NCBI GenBank assembly: GCA_027314845.1
Contig: DAHVAA010000060.1
Span: 1-8,377, forward strand
DNA from: Thermoplasmata archaeon
Lineage (GTDB): Archaea; Thermoplasmatota; Thermoplasmata; UBA184
Direction: 5' to 3'
DNA: 8,377 nucleotides
Below, piece by piece: positions 1-5,901 of this stretch (its first letter is position 1; the number at the start of each line of letters is the position of its first letter). The notes beneath the pieces are model-generated. The model worked only from the letters and a program-made list of their open reading frames with translations, did not search any database and was not told the origin of the DNA. A program made the position numbers and the translations under genes.

Positions 1-30
1 GATGACGAACGCGTTACTGCCCGCGTTTCG

Positions 31-38
31 CTTATAAG
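31..38 (+). promoter_or_regulatory. TATA-like promoter element before psmA
   Basis: The A/T stretch CTTATAAG stands out in very GC-rich DNA. An archaeal TATA box normally sits about 25-30 nt before the transcription start, which would place the start near position 60, giving psmA a short leader of roughly 10-17 nt. AGGAGG at 37-42 overlaps the box but lies 28 nt from the psmA ATG, too far for a ribosome binding site, and it would fall upstream of the predicted transcript. The call is inferred from motif and spacing only. Confidence 0.5.
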
Positions 39-70
39 GAGGACCTCAGTGCCGGGCCGAGGCACATCCG

Positions 71-826
71 ATGGAGATGCAACCGGGCCAGATGGCCTAC
101 GACCGGGCGATCACCGTCTTCTCTCCGGACGGCCGGCTCTTCCAGGTCGAGTACGCTCGCGAGGCGGTACGGCGCGGGGCCACCACCGCCGGCGTCGTCT
201 ACTCGAACGGGGTTGTGCTCATCGCCGACCGCCGGATCCCGAACCCGAAGCTCGCCGAGCCGTCGAGCTTGGAGAAGATCCACCAGATCGACGAGAACAT
301 CGCGTGCGCGACCGCGGGGTTGGTGGCGGACGCGCGTGTGCTGGTCGACTACGCGCGCCTTTCGGCCCAGATCAATCGCGTGACGTACGCCGAGCCGATG
401 TCGGTCGAGCTGCTCGTGCGACGGATCTGTGACTACAAGCAGCAGTACACCCAGTTCGGGGGCGTTCGCCCGTTCGGCACCGCGCTCCTGGTGGGCGGTT
501 ACGACGATTCGGGGATCCACCTGTTCGAGACGGAGCCCTCGGGGTCGCTCACGAGCTTCAAGGCGGCGAGCACCGGTGGCAACAAGGGCCCCGTGATGGA
601 GCTGTTCGAGCAGAAGTACCGCGCCGGGATGGACCGGGATTCCGCGATCCTCCTCGCGCTGGAGGGCCTGCGCGCAGGGCTCGACGAGGGCGGAAGCCTG
701 GCCCAGGTCGAGGTCTGCACCGTCGAGCGGGACGTCGGCATGACCCGGCTTCCGGCCGAGGAGATCCAGAAGTACGTCGCCCGACTCCCCCCCGCCGGGC
801 AAACGGGTAAGAGCGGTCGCGCCTAA
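71..826 (+). CDS. psmA: 20S proteasome alpha subunit (PsmA)
   Basis: Alpha subunit of the archaeal 20S proteasome. Seven copies form each outer ring, which gates substrate entry and docks the PAN or Cdc48-type ATPases. The 251-residue product has the family's usual length. The N-terminal signature is intact: GQMAYDRAITVFSPDGR around residues 6-22, then QVEYAREAV, including the YDR motif of the gate. K69 in SLEKI corresponds to the lysine of the pocket that binds the ATPase HbYX tail (K66 in Thermoplasma). GLVADARVLVDYAR and QQYTQFGGVRPFG are typical of the Ntn-hydrolase fold. There is no catalytic N-terminal Thr, as expected for alpha. Two in-frame starts are possible, ATG 71 and ATG 77; position 77 matches the Thermoplasma N-terminus better (MQxGQMAYDR). 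It is first in the exosome superoperon, and SBDS follows after 24 nt. Identity is very secure; only the start is uncertain. Confidence 0.97.
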   Translation: MEMQPGQMAYDRAITVFSPDGRLFQVEYAREAVRRGATTAGVVYSNGVVLIADRRIPNPKLAEPSSLEKIHQIDENIACATAGLVADARVLVDYARLSAQINRVTYAEPMSVELLVRRICDYKQQYTQFGGVRPFGTALLVGGYDDSGIHLFETEPSGSLTSFKAASTGGNKGPVMELFEQKYRAGMDRDSAILLALEGLRAGLDEGGSLAQVEVCTVERDVGMTRLPAEEIQKYVARLPPAGQTGKSGRA

Positions 827-829
827 TCC
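823..829 (+). promoter_or_regulatory. Putative promoter box CTAATCC for SBDS
   Basis: CTAATCC contains the TAA stop codon of psmA (824-826). Its T lies 27 nt before the ATG of SBDS, the distance expected between an archaeal TATA box and the transcription start, so SBDS could have its own leaderless transcript. No Shine-Dalgarno-like sequence precedes the SBDS ATG. The nearly identical string CTAATCCGA lies at the same distance before the RNase J-like gene. A stop codon alone could explain the TAA, so the call rests on spacing and recurrence. Confidence 0.4.
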
Positions 830-850
830 GGACGCACCGCGAAGCCCCCT

Positions 851-1546
851 ATGGTCAAGGTCGACGACGCCGTCATCGCCCGCTGGGAGACCGGGGGATC
901 GCGCTTCGAGGTCCTGGTCGACCCGCAGGCGGTCCAGGACCTGAAGGACGGCAAGGACGTCGACCTCTCCGACAAGCTCGCTCTGGAGCAGGTGTTCAAG
1001 GACGCGAAGAAGGGCGACAAGATCAGCGACGAGCACCTCGAGAAGACGTTCCGTACCCGGAACATCGCCGCGATCGCGAAGCAGATCATCCTGAAGGGCG
1101 AGGTCCAGGTCACCACGGAGCAACGCCACCAACTCCAGGCCTCGAAGCATCGCCAGATCGTCGCCGTGATCGCGCGGAATGCGATGAACCCCCAGACGGG
1201 AGCCCCGCACCCCCCGGCCCGGATCGAGTCGGCGATGCTCGAGGCGAAGGTTCACATCGACCCGTTCAAACCGGTCGACGCGCAGGTCCAGGAGGTGCTC
1301 GCCAAGTTGCGACCCCTCATCCCGATCCGGCTCGACGTGGCGAAGGTTCGGGTCAAGCTGCCCGGTCAGTTCTATCCCCGCGTCATCGGCGAAGTGAAGG
1401 GGCTCGGTAAGCTGCTCGAGGAACAGTGGCTCTCCGACGGGAGCTGGAGCGGGGTCGTTGAGATCCCCGCGGGCATGCAGACCGAGCTTTACGAGAAGCT
1501 CAGCGCCCGGACGAAGGGCGCCGCCGAGACCGCTTTGGTTAAATAG
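851..1546 (+). CDS. sdo1: SBDS/Sdo1 ribosome maturation protein
   Basis: Archaeal orthologue of the Shwachman-Bodian-Diamond syndrome protein (Sdo1 in yeast). In eukaryotes it works with an EF-2-like GTPase to release eIF6 from the large subunit; archaea have SBDS, aIF6 and EF-2, so a similar role is assumed. At 231 residues it is typical of the archaeal family. Residues 1 to about 90 form the FYSH domain (VIARWETGGSRFEVLVDP near the start, then LEQVFKDAKKGDKIS). Next comes the central helical domain with the hallmark ILKGEVQVTTEQRHQL, then IARNAMNPQTGAPHPPARIESAM, a variant of the conserved nPxTgxPyPxxrIE region. A ferredoxin-like C-terminal domain begins near residue 160 (IPIRLDVAKVRVKLPG). 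The ATG at 851 begins directly with the conserved domain. It lies between psmA and rrp4, its canonical archaeal position. Confidence 0.96.
   Translation: MVKVDDAVIARWETGGSRFEVLVDPQAVQDLKDGKDVDLSDKLALEQVFKDAKKGDKISDEHLEKTFRTRNIAAIAKQIILKGEVQVTTEQRHQLQASKHRQIVAVIARNAMNPQTGAPHPPARIESAMLEAKVHIDPFKPVDAQVQEVLAKLRPLIPIRLDVAKVRVKLPGQFYPRVIGEVKGLGKLLEEQWLSDGSWSGVVEIPAGMQTELYEKLSARTKGAAETALVK
1539..1546 (+). promoter_or_regulatory. Putative TATA-like box TTAAATAG before rrp4
   Basis: TTAAATAG is among the most A/T-rich octamers in the window and covers the last Lys codon and TAG stop of SBDS. It lies 44 nt before the rrp4 ATG, so a transcript starting about 26 nt downstream would have a leader of roughly 18 nt. 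This is longer than for the other boxes. The Lys codon and stop may create it by chance. Confidence 0.35.
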
Positions 1547-1582
1547 GCTACGCCCGTCGCGCGCCCCGGTGCAGCAGGTAAC

Positions 1583-2440
1583 ATGTCACGAGGCCATCGG
1601 CCCGGCCACCGACGGCGTGGCCGCGAGGGAGACTCCTCGCCCCCGTCGGGCGAACGGGTGCTAGTTCTTCCCGGTGAAGAGATCGACAGCCACGGCCTGA
1701 AACCCGGACCCGGGACCTATCGGGTCGGTGGGAAGGTCTACGCGAGCGTTCTCGGTCTGCTCTCCCCCCGGCCGCCGCTCGTCCAGGTCGTCGCCCTCTC
1801 GGGCCGGTACATCCCCCATCCGCACGACGTGGTCGTCGGGATCGTCACGGACGTCCAGACGACGTTCTGGCTGCTCGATATCGGCGCTCCCCGCTGGGCG
1901 CCGCTCCACATGACCGGCACCCCCTGGAAGGTCGACATCGGGGAGACCGACCGTTACCTTCGGGTGGGCGATGCCGTCATCGTCGAGGTCGAAAGCCTCG
2001 AAGCCACGGGCCGCATCGGGGTCACGATGAACGGCGAGCGGCTCGGCAAGCTCGAGGGGGGCACGATCGTGCACATCTCGCCGGCCCGTGTTCCGCGCGT
2101 CGTGGGCCGCGGGGGCTCGATGATCCAGACGATCATGCGGCACACCGGGGCAAAGATCTCGGTGGGCCAGAACGGACGCGTGTGGGTCGATGGGACCCCC
2201 GACGCGATCCGACGGGTCTCGGAGGTGCTCCGCCTCATCGATGAGGACGGGCAGCGACCCGGTCTGACCGAGCGCGTCGAGAGCTACCTTCTTGCCACGC
2301 TGCCGACCAGCGAGGTCGGTCCCGAAGAGCCGCCCCGGGAGAGCGCGCACCGCGACCGGGCCGACGACGAGGGGCCCGAAGCGGACGAGGAAGAGTCTGA
2401 CGGCGTGGAGCGTCCGGAGGAACCGGGCGCCGAGCCGTAA
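1583..2440 (+). CDS. rrp4: Exosome RNA-binding cap subunit Rrp4
   Basis: RNA-binding cap protein of the archaeal exosome; three copies sit on the Rrp41/Rrp42 hexamer and guide RNA into the 3'-5' phosphorolytic chamber. Domains seen: an N-terminal domain beginning at VLVLPGEEI (residues 26-34) with GPGTYRVGGKVYASVLGL; an S1 domain at about 80-150 (HDVVVGIVTDV ... VGDAVIVEVE); and a KH domain with ARVPRVVGRGGSMI at 168-181, whose GRGG is the GxxG RNA loop, then VGQNGRVWVDG. After about residue 240 there is an unstructured acidic tail rich in E and D. With 285 residues it is longer than the ~230-250 usual, because of this tail and a 25-residue leader rich in Arg, Gly and His. If the GTG codon at 1658 is the real start, the leader vanishes and the protein begins at the conserved core. 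The leader has no visible counterpart in family members I recall. Confidence 0.95.
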   Translation: MSRGHRPGHRRRGREGDSSPPSGERVLVLPGEEIDSHGLKPGPGTYRVGGKVYASVLGLLSPRPPLVQVVALSGRYIPHPHDVVVGIVTDVQTTFWLLDIGAPRWAPLHMTGTPWKVDIGETDRYLRVGDAVIVEVESLEATGRIGVTMNGERLGKLEGGTIVHISPARVPRVVGRGGSMIQTIMRHTGAKISVGQNGRVWVDGTPDAIRRVSEVLRLIDEDGQRPGLTERVESYLLATLPTSEVGPEEPPRESAHRDRADDEGPEADEEESDGVERPEEPGAEP

Positions 2441-2452
2441 CCGATCAAGTTC

Positions 2453-2460
2453 GAGGAGAG
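2453..2460 (+). promoter_or_regulatory. Ribosome binding site fixing the rrp41 start
   Basis: GAGGAGAG lies 8 nt before ATG 2469. This decides the start of rrp41, whose frame stays open well upstream into rrp4. It is one of three clear Shine-Dalgarno sequences in the window, all before internal genes of the exosome cluster. Confidence 0.7.
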
Positions 2461-2468
2461 AGAGAACT

Positions 2469-3221
2469 ATGGGAAACGTAGGCGCGAAGGAAGTGCCGGT
2501 CCTCCTGAGCCCGGAAGGGCTGCGGATCGATGGCCGGAAGCTCGACGAACTCCGGTCGATCCGGATCGAGGCGGGACCCCTCCACCAGGCCGATGGCTCG
2601 GCGTTCGTGGAGTGGGGAGCGAACAAGGTGATGGCCGCGGTCTACGGGCCGCGGGAGGTCCATCCCCGCCACCTGCAGCAGAACGACAAGGCGGTCATCC
2701 AGTGCCGCTACAACATGGCGGCGTTCTCGGTCGACGAGCGCAAGCGCCCGGGACTCGACCGCCGCTCGCAGGAGATCTCCAAGGTGATCGGGGAAGCGTT
2801 CGAGTCGGTCGTCTTCGCCGAGGAGTTCCCCCGGACGAGCATCGACATCTACATCGAGGTCCTTCAGGCGAACGCGGGAACCCGGTGCGCGGGTCTCGTG
2901 GCGGCATCGGTCGCCCTCGCGGACGCCGGAATTCCCATGGTCGACCTTCTGCCCGCGGTCGCGGTCGGGAAGGTTGGCGGCGCGATCGCGCTCGACCTCA
3001 AGAAGGAAGAGGATAATTTCGGGGAGGCCGACCTTCCGATGGCGCTCGTTCCCCAGTCCGGGCGGCTGGTGCTCCTCCAGATGGAGGGCCACATGACCGA
3101 AGAGGAGCTGGCCCGTTCGCTCGACCTCGGCGTGAAGGGCTGCCGGGACATCTACGAGAAGATGAAGGAGGCGTTGCGCACGAAGTACTCACCGCGGCCC
3201 GTCGAGGGAGGGGTCGCATGA
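2469..3221 (+). CDS. rrp41: Exosome catalytic subunit Rrp41
   Basis: RNase PH-fold catalytic subunit of the archaeal exosome; degrades RNA 3'-5' with phosphate and can add heteropolymeric tails in reverse. The 250-residue product has the usual length. Active-site features are intact: RPGLDRRSQEI carries the RNA-contacting pair R98 and R99; NAGTRCAG (135-142) carries the phosphate-binding G-T-R loop with R139; EEDNFGEADLP (180-190) carries the acidic residues D182 and D188. An N-terminal RNase PH start, LRIDGRKLDELRSIRIEAG, is also clear. The start at 2469 is chosen because of the ribosome binding site and because the family begins shortly before the RIDGR motif; the longer open frame from 2292 reads through the Rrp4 tail in another frame. 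The gene begins 28 nt after rrp4 and its TGA overlaps the rrp42 ATG (ATGA), so translation is probably coupled. Confidence 0.98.
   Translation: MGNVGAKEVPVLLSPEGLRIDGRKLDELRSIRIEAGPLHQADGSAFVEWGANKVMAAVYGPREVHPRHLQQNDKAVIQCRYNMAAFSVDERKRPGLDRRSQEISKVIGEAFESVVFAEEFPRTSIDIYIEVLQANAGTRCAGLVAASVALADAGIPMVDLLPAVAVGKVGGAIALDLKKEEDNFGEADLPMALVPQSGRLVLLQMEGHMTEEELARSLDLGVKGCRDIYEKMKEALRTKYSPRPVEGGVA
3207..3211 (+). promoter_or_regulatory. Ribosome binding site of rrp42
   Basis: GGAGG within the purine run GAGGGAGGGG (3204-3213) sits 6 nt before the rrp42 ATG and inside the end of rrp41. It supports the ATG that overlaps the rrp41 stop and indicates coupled translation of the two ring subunits. Confidence 0.7.
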
Positions 3222-4009
3222 GCGCCGAAGCCGCCGCGGAGATCCGCACGACCCATATCCTCGACCTCGCGGCCGGGGGTAAGCGGCTCGACGGCCGAGC
3301 GCCGGACGAGTATCGCGCGATCTCGATCACGCCGGGGTACGTCGCCACGGCGGACGGGTCGGCGCTGGTACGCCTCGGCGACACCGCCGTGCTCGCCGGC
3401 ATCAAGCTCGAGCCGGGCAAGCCGTTCCCCGACACGCCGAACGCCGGCGTGCTCACCACCAATGCCGAGCTCGTCCCTCTCTCGAACTCGGCGTTCGAGC
3501 CCGGACCGCCCCAACCCGGGGCGATCGAGGTCTCGCGGGTCGTCGACCGAGCGATCCGCGCGGCCGAGACGATCGACCTCACCCGCTTGTGCGTGACCCC
3601 GGGAGAGAAGTCCTGGGTCTGCTACACGGACGTCCACGTCCTCGACCACGACGGCAACCTCATCGATGCCTCGCTGCTCGCGGCCGTGACGGCGCTCGCC
3701 CATGCGACGGTCCCCGCGAAGCGCTTCGCGGTCGCGGAGGCTGACTACCCCCTCGCGGTCCAGCACCTGCCGATCGAGTGCACGTTCGTCCGACTCGGGG
3801 ATACGATCGTGGTCGACCCGACGTTCGACGAAGAGCGGGCGGCCCAGGGACGACTCACGGTCGCCACGGACGAGGCCGGTCGGGTCGTGGCGATGCAGAA
3901 GGGGCTGGTCGGCGCCTTCTCGCCCGAGGATGTCAAGGACATCGTCCGTCGTGCTTTCCGCCACGGAGACCGACTGCGCGCGCTCGCGAAGGGAGGTCCC
4001 TCAGCATGA
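3218..4009 (+). CDS. rrp42: Exosome ring subunit Rrp42
   Basis: Second RNase PH-fold subunit. It alternates with Rrp41 in the hexameric ring, is itself not catalytic, and helps form the RNA and phosphate sites. The 263-residue product has normal length. Recognisable segments are KRLDGRAPDEYRAISITPG (22-40), TTNAELVPLSNSAFEPGPP with AIEVSRVVDRAIRAAETIDLTRLC in the middle, VCYTDVHVLDHDGNLIDASLLAA (about residues 133-155), and VDPTFDEERAAQGRLTVATDE near the C-terminus, all hallmarks of Rrp42. The catalytic Arg pair and DNFGE-type acidic motif of Rrp41 are absent, as expected. It overlaps rrp41 by 4 nt upstream and the eL43 gene by 4 nt downstream (both ATGA), so rrp41, rrp42 and rpl37ae form a tightly coupled block. 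Confidence 0.97.
   Translation: MSAEAAAEIRTTHILDLAAGGKRLDGRAPDEYRAISITPGYVATADGSALVRLGDTAVLAGIKLEPGKPFPDTPNAGVLTTNAELVPLSNSAFEPGPPQPGAIEVSRVVDRAIRAAETIDLTRLCVTPGEKSWVCYTDVHVLDHDGNLIDASLLAAVTALAHATVPAKRFAVAEADYPLAVQHLPIECTFVRLGDTIVVDPTFDEERAAQGRLTVATDEAGRVVAMQKGLVGAFSPEDVKDIVRRAFRHGDRLRALAKGGPSA
3992..3997 (+). promoter_or_regulatory. Ribosome binding site of rpl37ae
   Basis: GGAGGT, a canonical archaeal Shine-Dalgarno core, lies 8 nt before ATG 4006 inside the end of rrp42. It fixes the start of the short ribosomal protein gene, whose frame is open back to 3778. Confidence 0.75.
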
Positions 4010-4275
4010 GCAAGCGAACGAAGAAGGTCGGGCTCACCGGTTGGATGGGGCCGCGCTACGGGATCCGCATCCGCCGGCGCGTCCTCGAGATCGACCGGGC
4101 ACGGCAGCGCGACGCTCCCTGCCCCCGCTGCTCGACCGTGACCCTACATCGGGTCGCCTCGGGGGTCTTCGAGTGCCGCCGGTGCGGCACCCGTTTCGCG
4201 TCGAACGCCTATGTGTTCCAGGCTCCCCCGCCGATCACCCGCACCGAACGGGAGACGGCCACGGGCAACGCTTAA
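4006..4275 (+). CDS. rpl37ae: Large-subunit ribosomal protein eL43 (L37Ae)
   Basis: Small zinc-ribbon protein of the 50S subunit, shared by archaea and eukaryotes. The 89-residue product begins SKRTKKVGLTGWMGPRYG, the highly conserved eL43 N-terminus, followed by a basic helix (IRIRRRVLEIDRARQ). The zinc ribbon is C39-x2-C42 and C57-x2-C60 (CPRC ... CRRC), then GTRFASNAY. The start overlaps the rrp42 stop (ATGA). The same open frame extends back to 3778, but the family N-terminus and ribosome binding site place the start at 4006. A link between exosome genes and eL43 is typical of archaea. The last ~15 residues, rich in Pro, Thr and Glu, are not conserved and look disordered. Confidence 0.96.
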   Translation: MSKRTKKVGLTGWMGPRYGIRIRRRVLEIDRARQRDAPCPRCSTVTLHRVASGVFECRRCGTRFASNAYVFQAPPPITRTERETATGNA

Positions 4276-4278
4276 GCC
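4272..4278 (+). promoter_or_regulatory. Putative promoter box TTAAGCC for rpoP
   Basis: TTAAGCC includes the TAA stop of the eL43 gene (4273-4275). Its TAA begins 28 nt before the rpoP ATG. The same TTAAGCCC string recurs before radB and as ATAAGCCC before the alkyltransferase, at nearly the same distance. No convincing ribosome binding site precedes rpoP (only GAGGA at 4294-4298, 2 nt from the ATG), which fits a leaderless transcript. Confidence 0.45.
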
Positions 4279-4300
4279 CGCCCGTCGGTCGTAGAGGACG

Positions 4301-4435
4301 ATGTTCCGCTGCATCCGCTGCGGGGAGGCGCTCCCGTCGGACGCGAACCTCTTCGGGGTCCGCTGCGACAACTGCGGCGGGAAGATCTTCACGAAGGAAC
4401 ACCCCAACGTGAAGAAGGCCCTGAAGGCGCGGTAG
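4301..4435 (+). CDS. rpoP: RNA polymerase subunit P (RpoP/Rpb12-like)
   Basis: A 44-residue zinc-ribbon protein, the archaeal counterpart of eukaryotic Rpb12 (RPC10), which helps assemble RNA polymerase and stabilise the open complex. The zinc ligands are C4-x2-C7 and C22-x2-C25 (MFRCIRCGE ... GVRCDNCGGKIF). The C-terminus TKEHPNVKKALKAR matches the family ending, usually KER-P-x-V-x-x-V-KAR. The length is normal for RpoP (about 44-49 residues). It is so short that automatic calling with a 60-residue cut-off would miss it. It lies 25 nt after rpl37ae, its canonical neighbour, and closes the exosome superoperon. The call rests on the Cys spacing, C-terminal motif and synteny. Confidence 0.93.
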   Translation: MFRCIRCGEALPSDANLFGVRCDNCGGKIFTKEHPNVKKALKAR

Positions 4436-4453
4436 GTCCGCCGCGCGCCGGGA

Positions 4454-4481
4454 GGGGCTCGGGGGACTCTCCCCCGGCCCC
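4454..4481 (+). terminator. Strong GC hairpin after rpoP
   Basis: Inverted repeat of 12 base pairs with one bulge. The outer stem is GGGGC (4454-4458) with GCCCC (4477-4481), then a bulged T at 4459, and the inner stem CGGGGGA (4460-4466) with TCCCCCG (4470-4476), with loop CTC. It begins 18 nt after the rpoP stop and ends 6 nt before the putative promoter box of the next gene. No T-run follows (AAACAT comes next), so it lacks the U-tract of a classical archaeal intrinsic terminator. It could instead protect the transcript's 3' end. The structure is certain at sequence level, the function is not. Confidence 0.5.
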
Positions 4482-4487
4482 AAACAT

Positions 4488-4494
4488 CTAATCC
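4488..4494 (+). promoter_or_regulatory. Putative promoter box CTAATCC for the RNase J-like gene
   Basis: CTAATCC, identical to the box before SBDS, has its TAA beginning 27 nt before ATG 4516. Here the TAA is not part of any stop codon I assign, so the match is more meaningful than at SBDS or rpoP. No ribosome binding site lies before the ATG, so a leaderless transcript is likely. Confidence 0.5.
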
Positions 4495-4515
4495 GAACGG
4501 CTCGTTCGATCCACG

Positions 4516-5871
4516 ATGCGCCCGCCCGCGATCACCTTCCTCGGCGGCGTCCGCGAGATCGGCGGCAACAAGGTCCTGATCGAGGACGGGCCCGACCGTA
4601 TCCTCTTCGATTTCGGTCCGTCGTTCTCCCCGCGGTTCGAGGAGTTCTACGTCGATTTTCTCCGACCACGGTCGACCTGTCCGGCCAAGGACCTTCTCGA
4701 GTTCGGCCTGATCCCCCGTCTCGAAGGATTGTACGCCCGGGAGGCGCTCGCCGACGCCGACCTGGGCTACGTTCCGCCCGAGGTGCACGGCATCTTCGTG
4801 AGCCACGCCCACGCCGACCACGCCGGCTACCTCGACCTGGTCGACCCCGAGATCCCGGTGTACGTGGGCGCCGGGACCCGGGAGATGATGGCGGCGATCG
4901 AGACGTCGACCGCGATGCGGTACGGGGAGCACGATTGGCGGGTGTTTGGGGACCGGAGCCCGATACGGATCGGGCGTCTCGAGGTCGTGCCATTCCCGGT
5001 GTACCACTCGATCCCGTTCGCCTACGGCTTCCTCGTCCGCACCTCGGAGGGGACGGTCGTCTACTCCGGCGACTTTCGCCACCATGGCCCGCGGGCCGCC
5101 GACACCCATGCGTTCTTCGAGGCCGCGGCCGCGGAGAAACCCCGTGCGCTGGTGGTGGAGGGGACGCGCGCCGGGCCCGACTCCCGACGCAACTTCTCCG
5201 AGGAGGGGGTACGGTCCGAGGTCGACCGGCTCCTCGAGCGACGTCGCTCGCTCGTGCTTGCCTGCACCTACCCGCGCGACGTGGACCGGCTGGTGACGCT
5301 CTACCGGGCCGCGCGCCAGGCCGACCGAGCGCTCGTCATCTCGCCCCGCACCGCGCACCTGCTCGAGGCGATCGCTCCACGCTTCGGGGCCGAGAAGTTC
5401 CCCACCCCCGGGTCAGCCGAGGGGCTCGTCGTCTACGAACGGAAGAAGAAGGTCTACTACAAGTGGGAGCGCCCGTTCCTCGATACCGCGATCTCGGCCG
5501 AGGACGTGCGCCGCGAGGGCGAGCGATATCTCCTCGCGCTGGACCTCCTGCACTTCCCCGAACTGATCGACCTTCGGCCTCCCGCGGGCGTTCCGTTCGT
5601 CCACTCGATGAGCGAGCCGTTCACCGAGGACGATGTGGACGACCGGGTCATGCACAACTGGCTCGACCATTTCGGGCTATCGTTCCACCAGTTGCACGCG
5701 AGCGGCCACGCTTCCGGGCCCGAACTTTACGAGCTCCTGAGGAAGGTCCGGGCGGAGTCCGTCTTCCCGATCCACACCGAGCATCCGGAAGCGTTCCGCA
5801 CGGAGGTCCCCGGCGTCCGGCTTCCCGACCTCGGGGTCCGCTACCCCCTCGGTGGACCGGACGGCCGATAG
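4516..5871 (+). CDS. RNase J-like beta-CASP metallo-beta-lactamase ribonuclease
   Basis: A 451-residue metallo-beta-lactamase fold hydrolase of the beta-CASP group, closest by motif to archaeal RNase J, which acts as a 5'-3' exonuclease and endonuclease on RNA. Seen in order: FLGGVREIGGNKVLIEDG (8-25) with FDFG (31-34); SHAHADH with zinc ligands H97, H99, D101 and H102; H164 in VYHSIPFAYGF; D186 in YSGDFRHHG; the acidic motif A residue E215 in LVVEGTR; HASGHAS (394-400), with H398 the likely motif B residue; and PIHTEHPE with H420 as motif C. Together these form a complete two-metal site. About 60 residues separate FDFG from the HxHxDH motif, some 20-25 more than I recall for bacterial RNase J. 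There are no KH domains, so it is not aCPSF1. It lies directly after the exosome cluster behind its own putative promoter. The subfamily (RNase J or another beta-CASP group) is less certain than the fold. Confidence 0.88.
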   Translation: MRPPAITFLGGVREIGGNKVLIEDGPDRILFDFGPSFSPRFEEFYVDFLRPRSTCPAKDLLEFGLIPRLEGLYAREALADADLGYVPPEVHGIFVSHAHADHAGYLDLVDPEIPVYVGAGTREMMAAIETSTAMRYGEHDWRVFGDRSPIRIGRLEVVPFPVYHSIPFAYGFLVRTSEGTVVYSGDFRHHGPRAADTHAFFEAAAAEKPRALVVEGTRAGPDSRRNFSEEGVRSEVDRLLERRRSLVLACTYPRDVDRLVTLYRAARQADRALVISPRTAHLLEAIAPRFGAEKFPTPGSAEGLVVYERKKKVYYKWERPFLDTAISAEDVRREGERYLLALDLLHFPELIDLRPPAGVPFVHSMSEPFTEDDVDDRVMHNWLDHFGLSFHQLHASGHASGPELYELLRKVRAESVFPIHTEHPEAFRTEVPGVRLPDLGVRYPLGGPDGR

Positions 5872-5872
5872 G

Positions 5873-5880
5873 TTAAGCCC
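5873..5880 (+). promoter_or_regulatory. Putative promoter box TTAAGCCC for radB
   Basis: TTAAGCCC begins 1 nt after the stop of the RNase J-like gene, and its TAA begins 28 nt before the radB ATG. It is identical over seven bases to the rpoP box. The radB ATG has no ribosome binding site upstream (only GCGCCGGG), in keeping with leaderless translation. Confidence 0.5.
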
Positions 5881-5901
5881 CCGAACCCCCTCGGCGCCGG
5901 G

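Noticed and set aside
2..37. Short frame MTNALLPAFRL ending at TAA 35-37, possibly the tail of an upstream gene
   Set aside because: Too short to identify. In many archaea an RNase P subunit gene lies before psmA, but nothing here shows that.
32..1255. 407-residue open frame on the - strand across psmA and SBDS
   Set aside because: It is antisense to two secure genes and reads as Leu/Arg/Asp/Gly/Val-rich low-information protein, the usual shadow of GC-rich coding DNA.
2292..2468. N-terminal extension of rrp41 upstream of 2469
   Set aside because: This part overlaps the Rrp4 tail in another frame, is Arg/Ser/Pro-rich, and a good ribosome binding site supports ATG 2469.
3778..4005. Upstream extension of the eL43 frame
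   Set aside because: It lies inside rrp42 in another frame; SKRTKKVG is the family N-terminus and GGAGGT supports ATG 4006.
5121..5136. GGCCGCGGCCGCGG-type palindromic run
   Set aside because: It encodes an Ala run (EAAAAE) within the RNase J-like protein and is explained by GC-rich Ala codons.
4144..5358. 404-residue - strand open frame across eL43, rpoP and the RNase J-like gene
   Set aside because: Antisense to genes with complete catalytic motifs; its product shows no recognisable domain.
4935..5876. 313-residue + strand frame inside the RNase J-like gene
   Set aside because: Arg/Pro/Gly-rich alternative frame with no motif; the correct frame holds all beta-CASP ligands.
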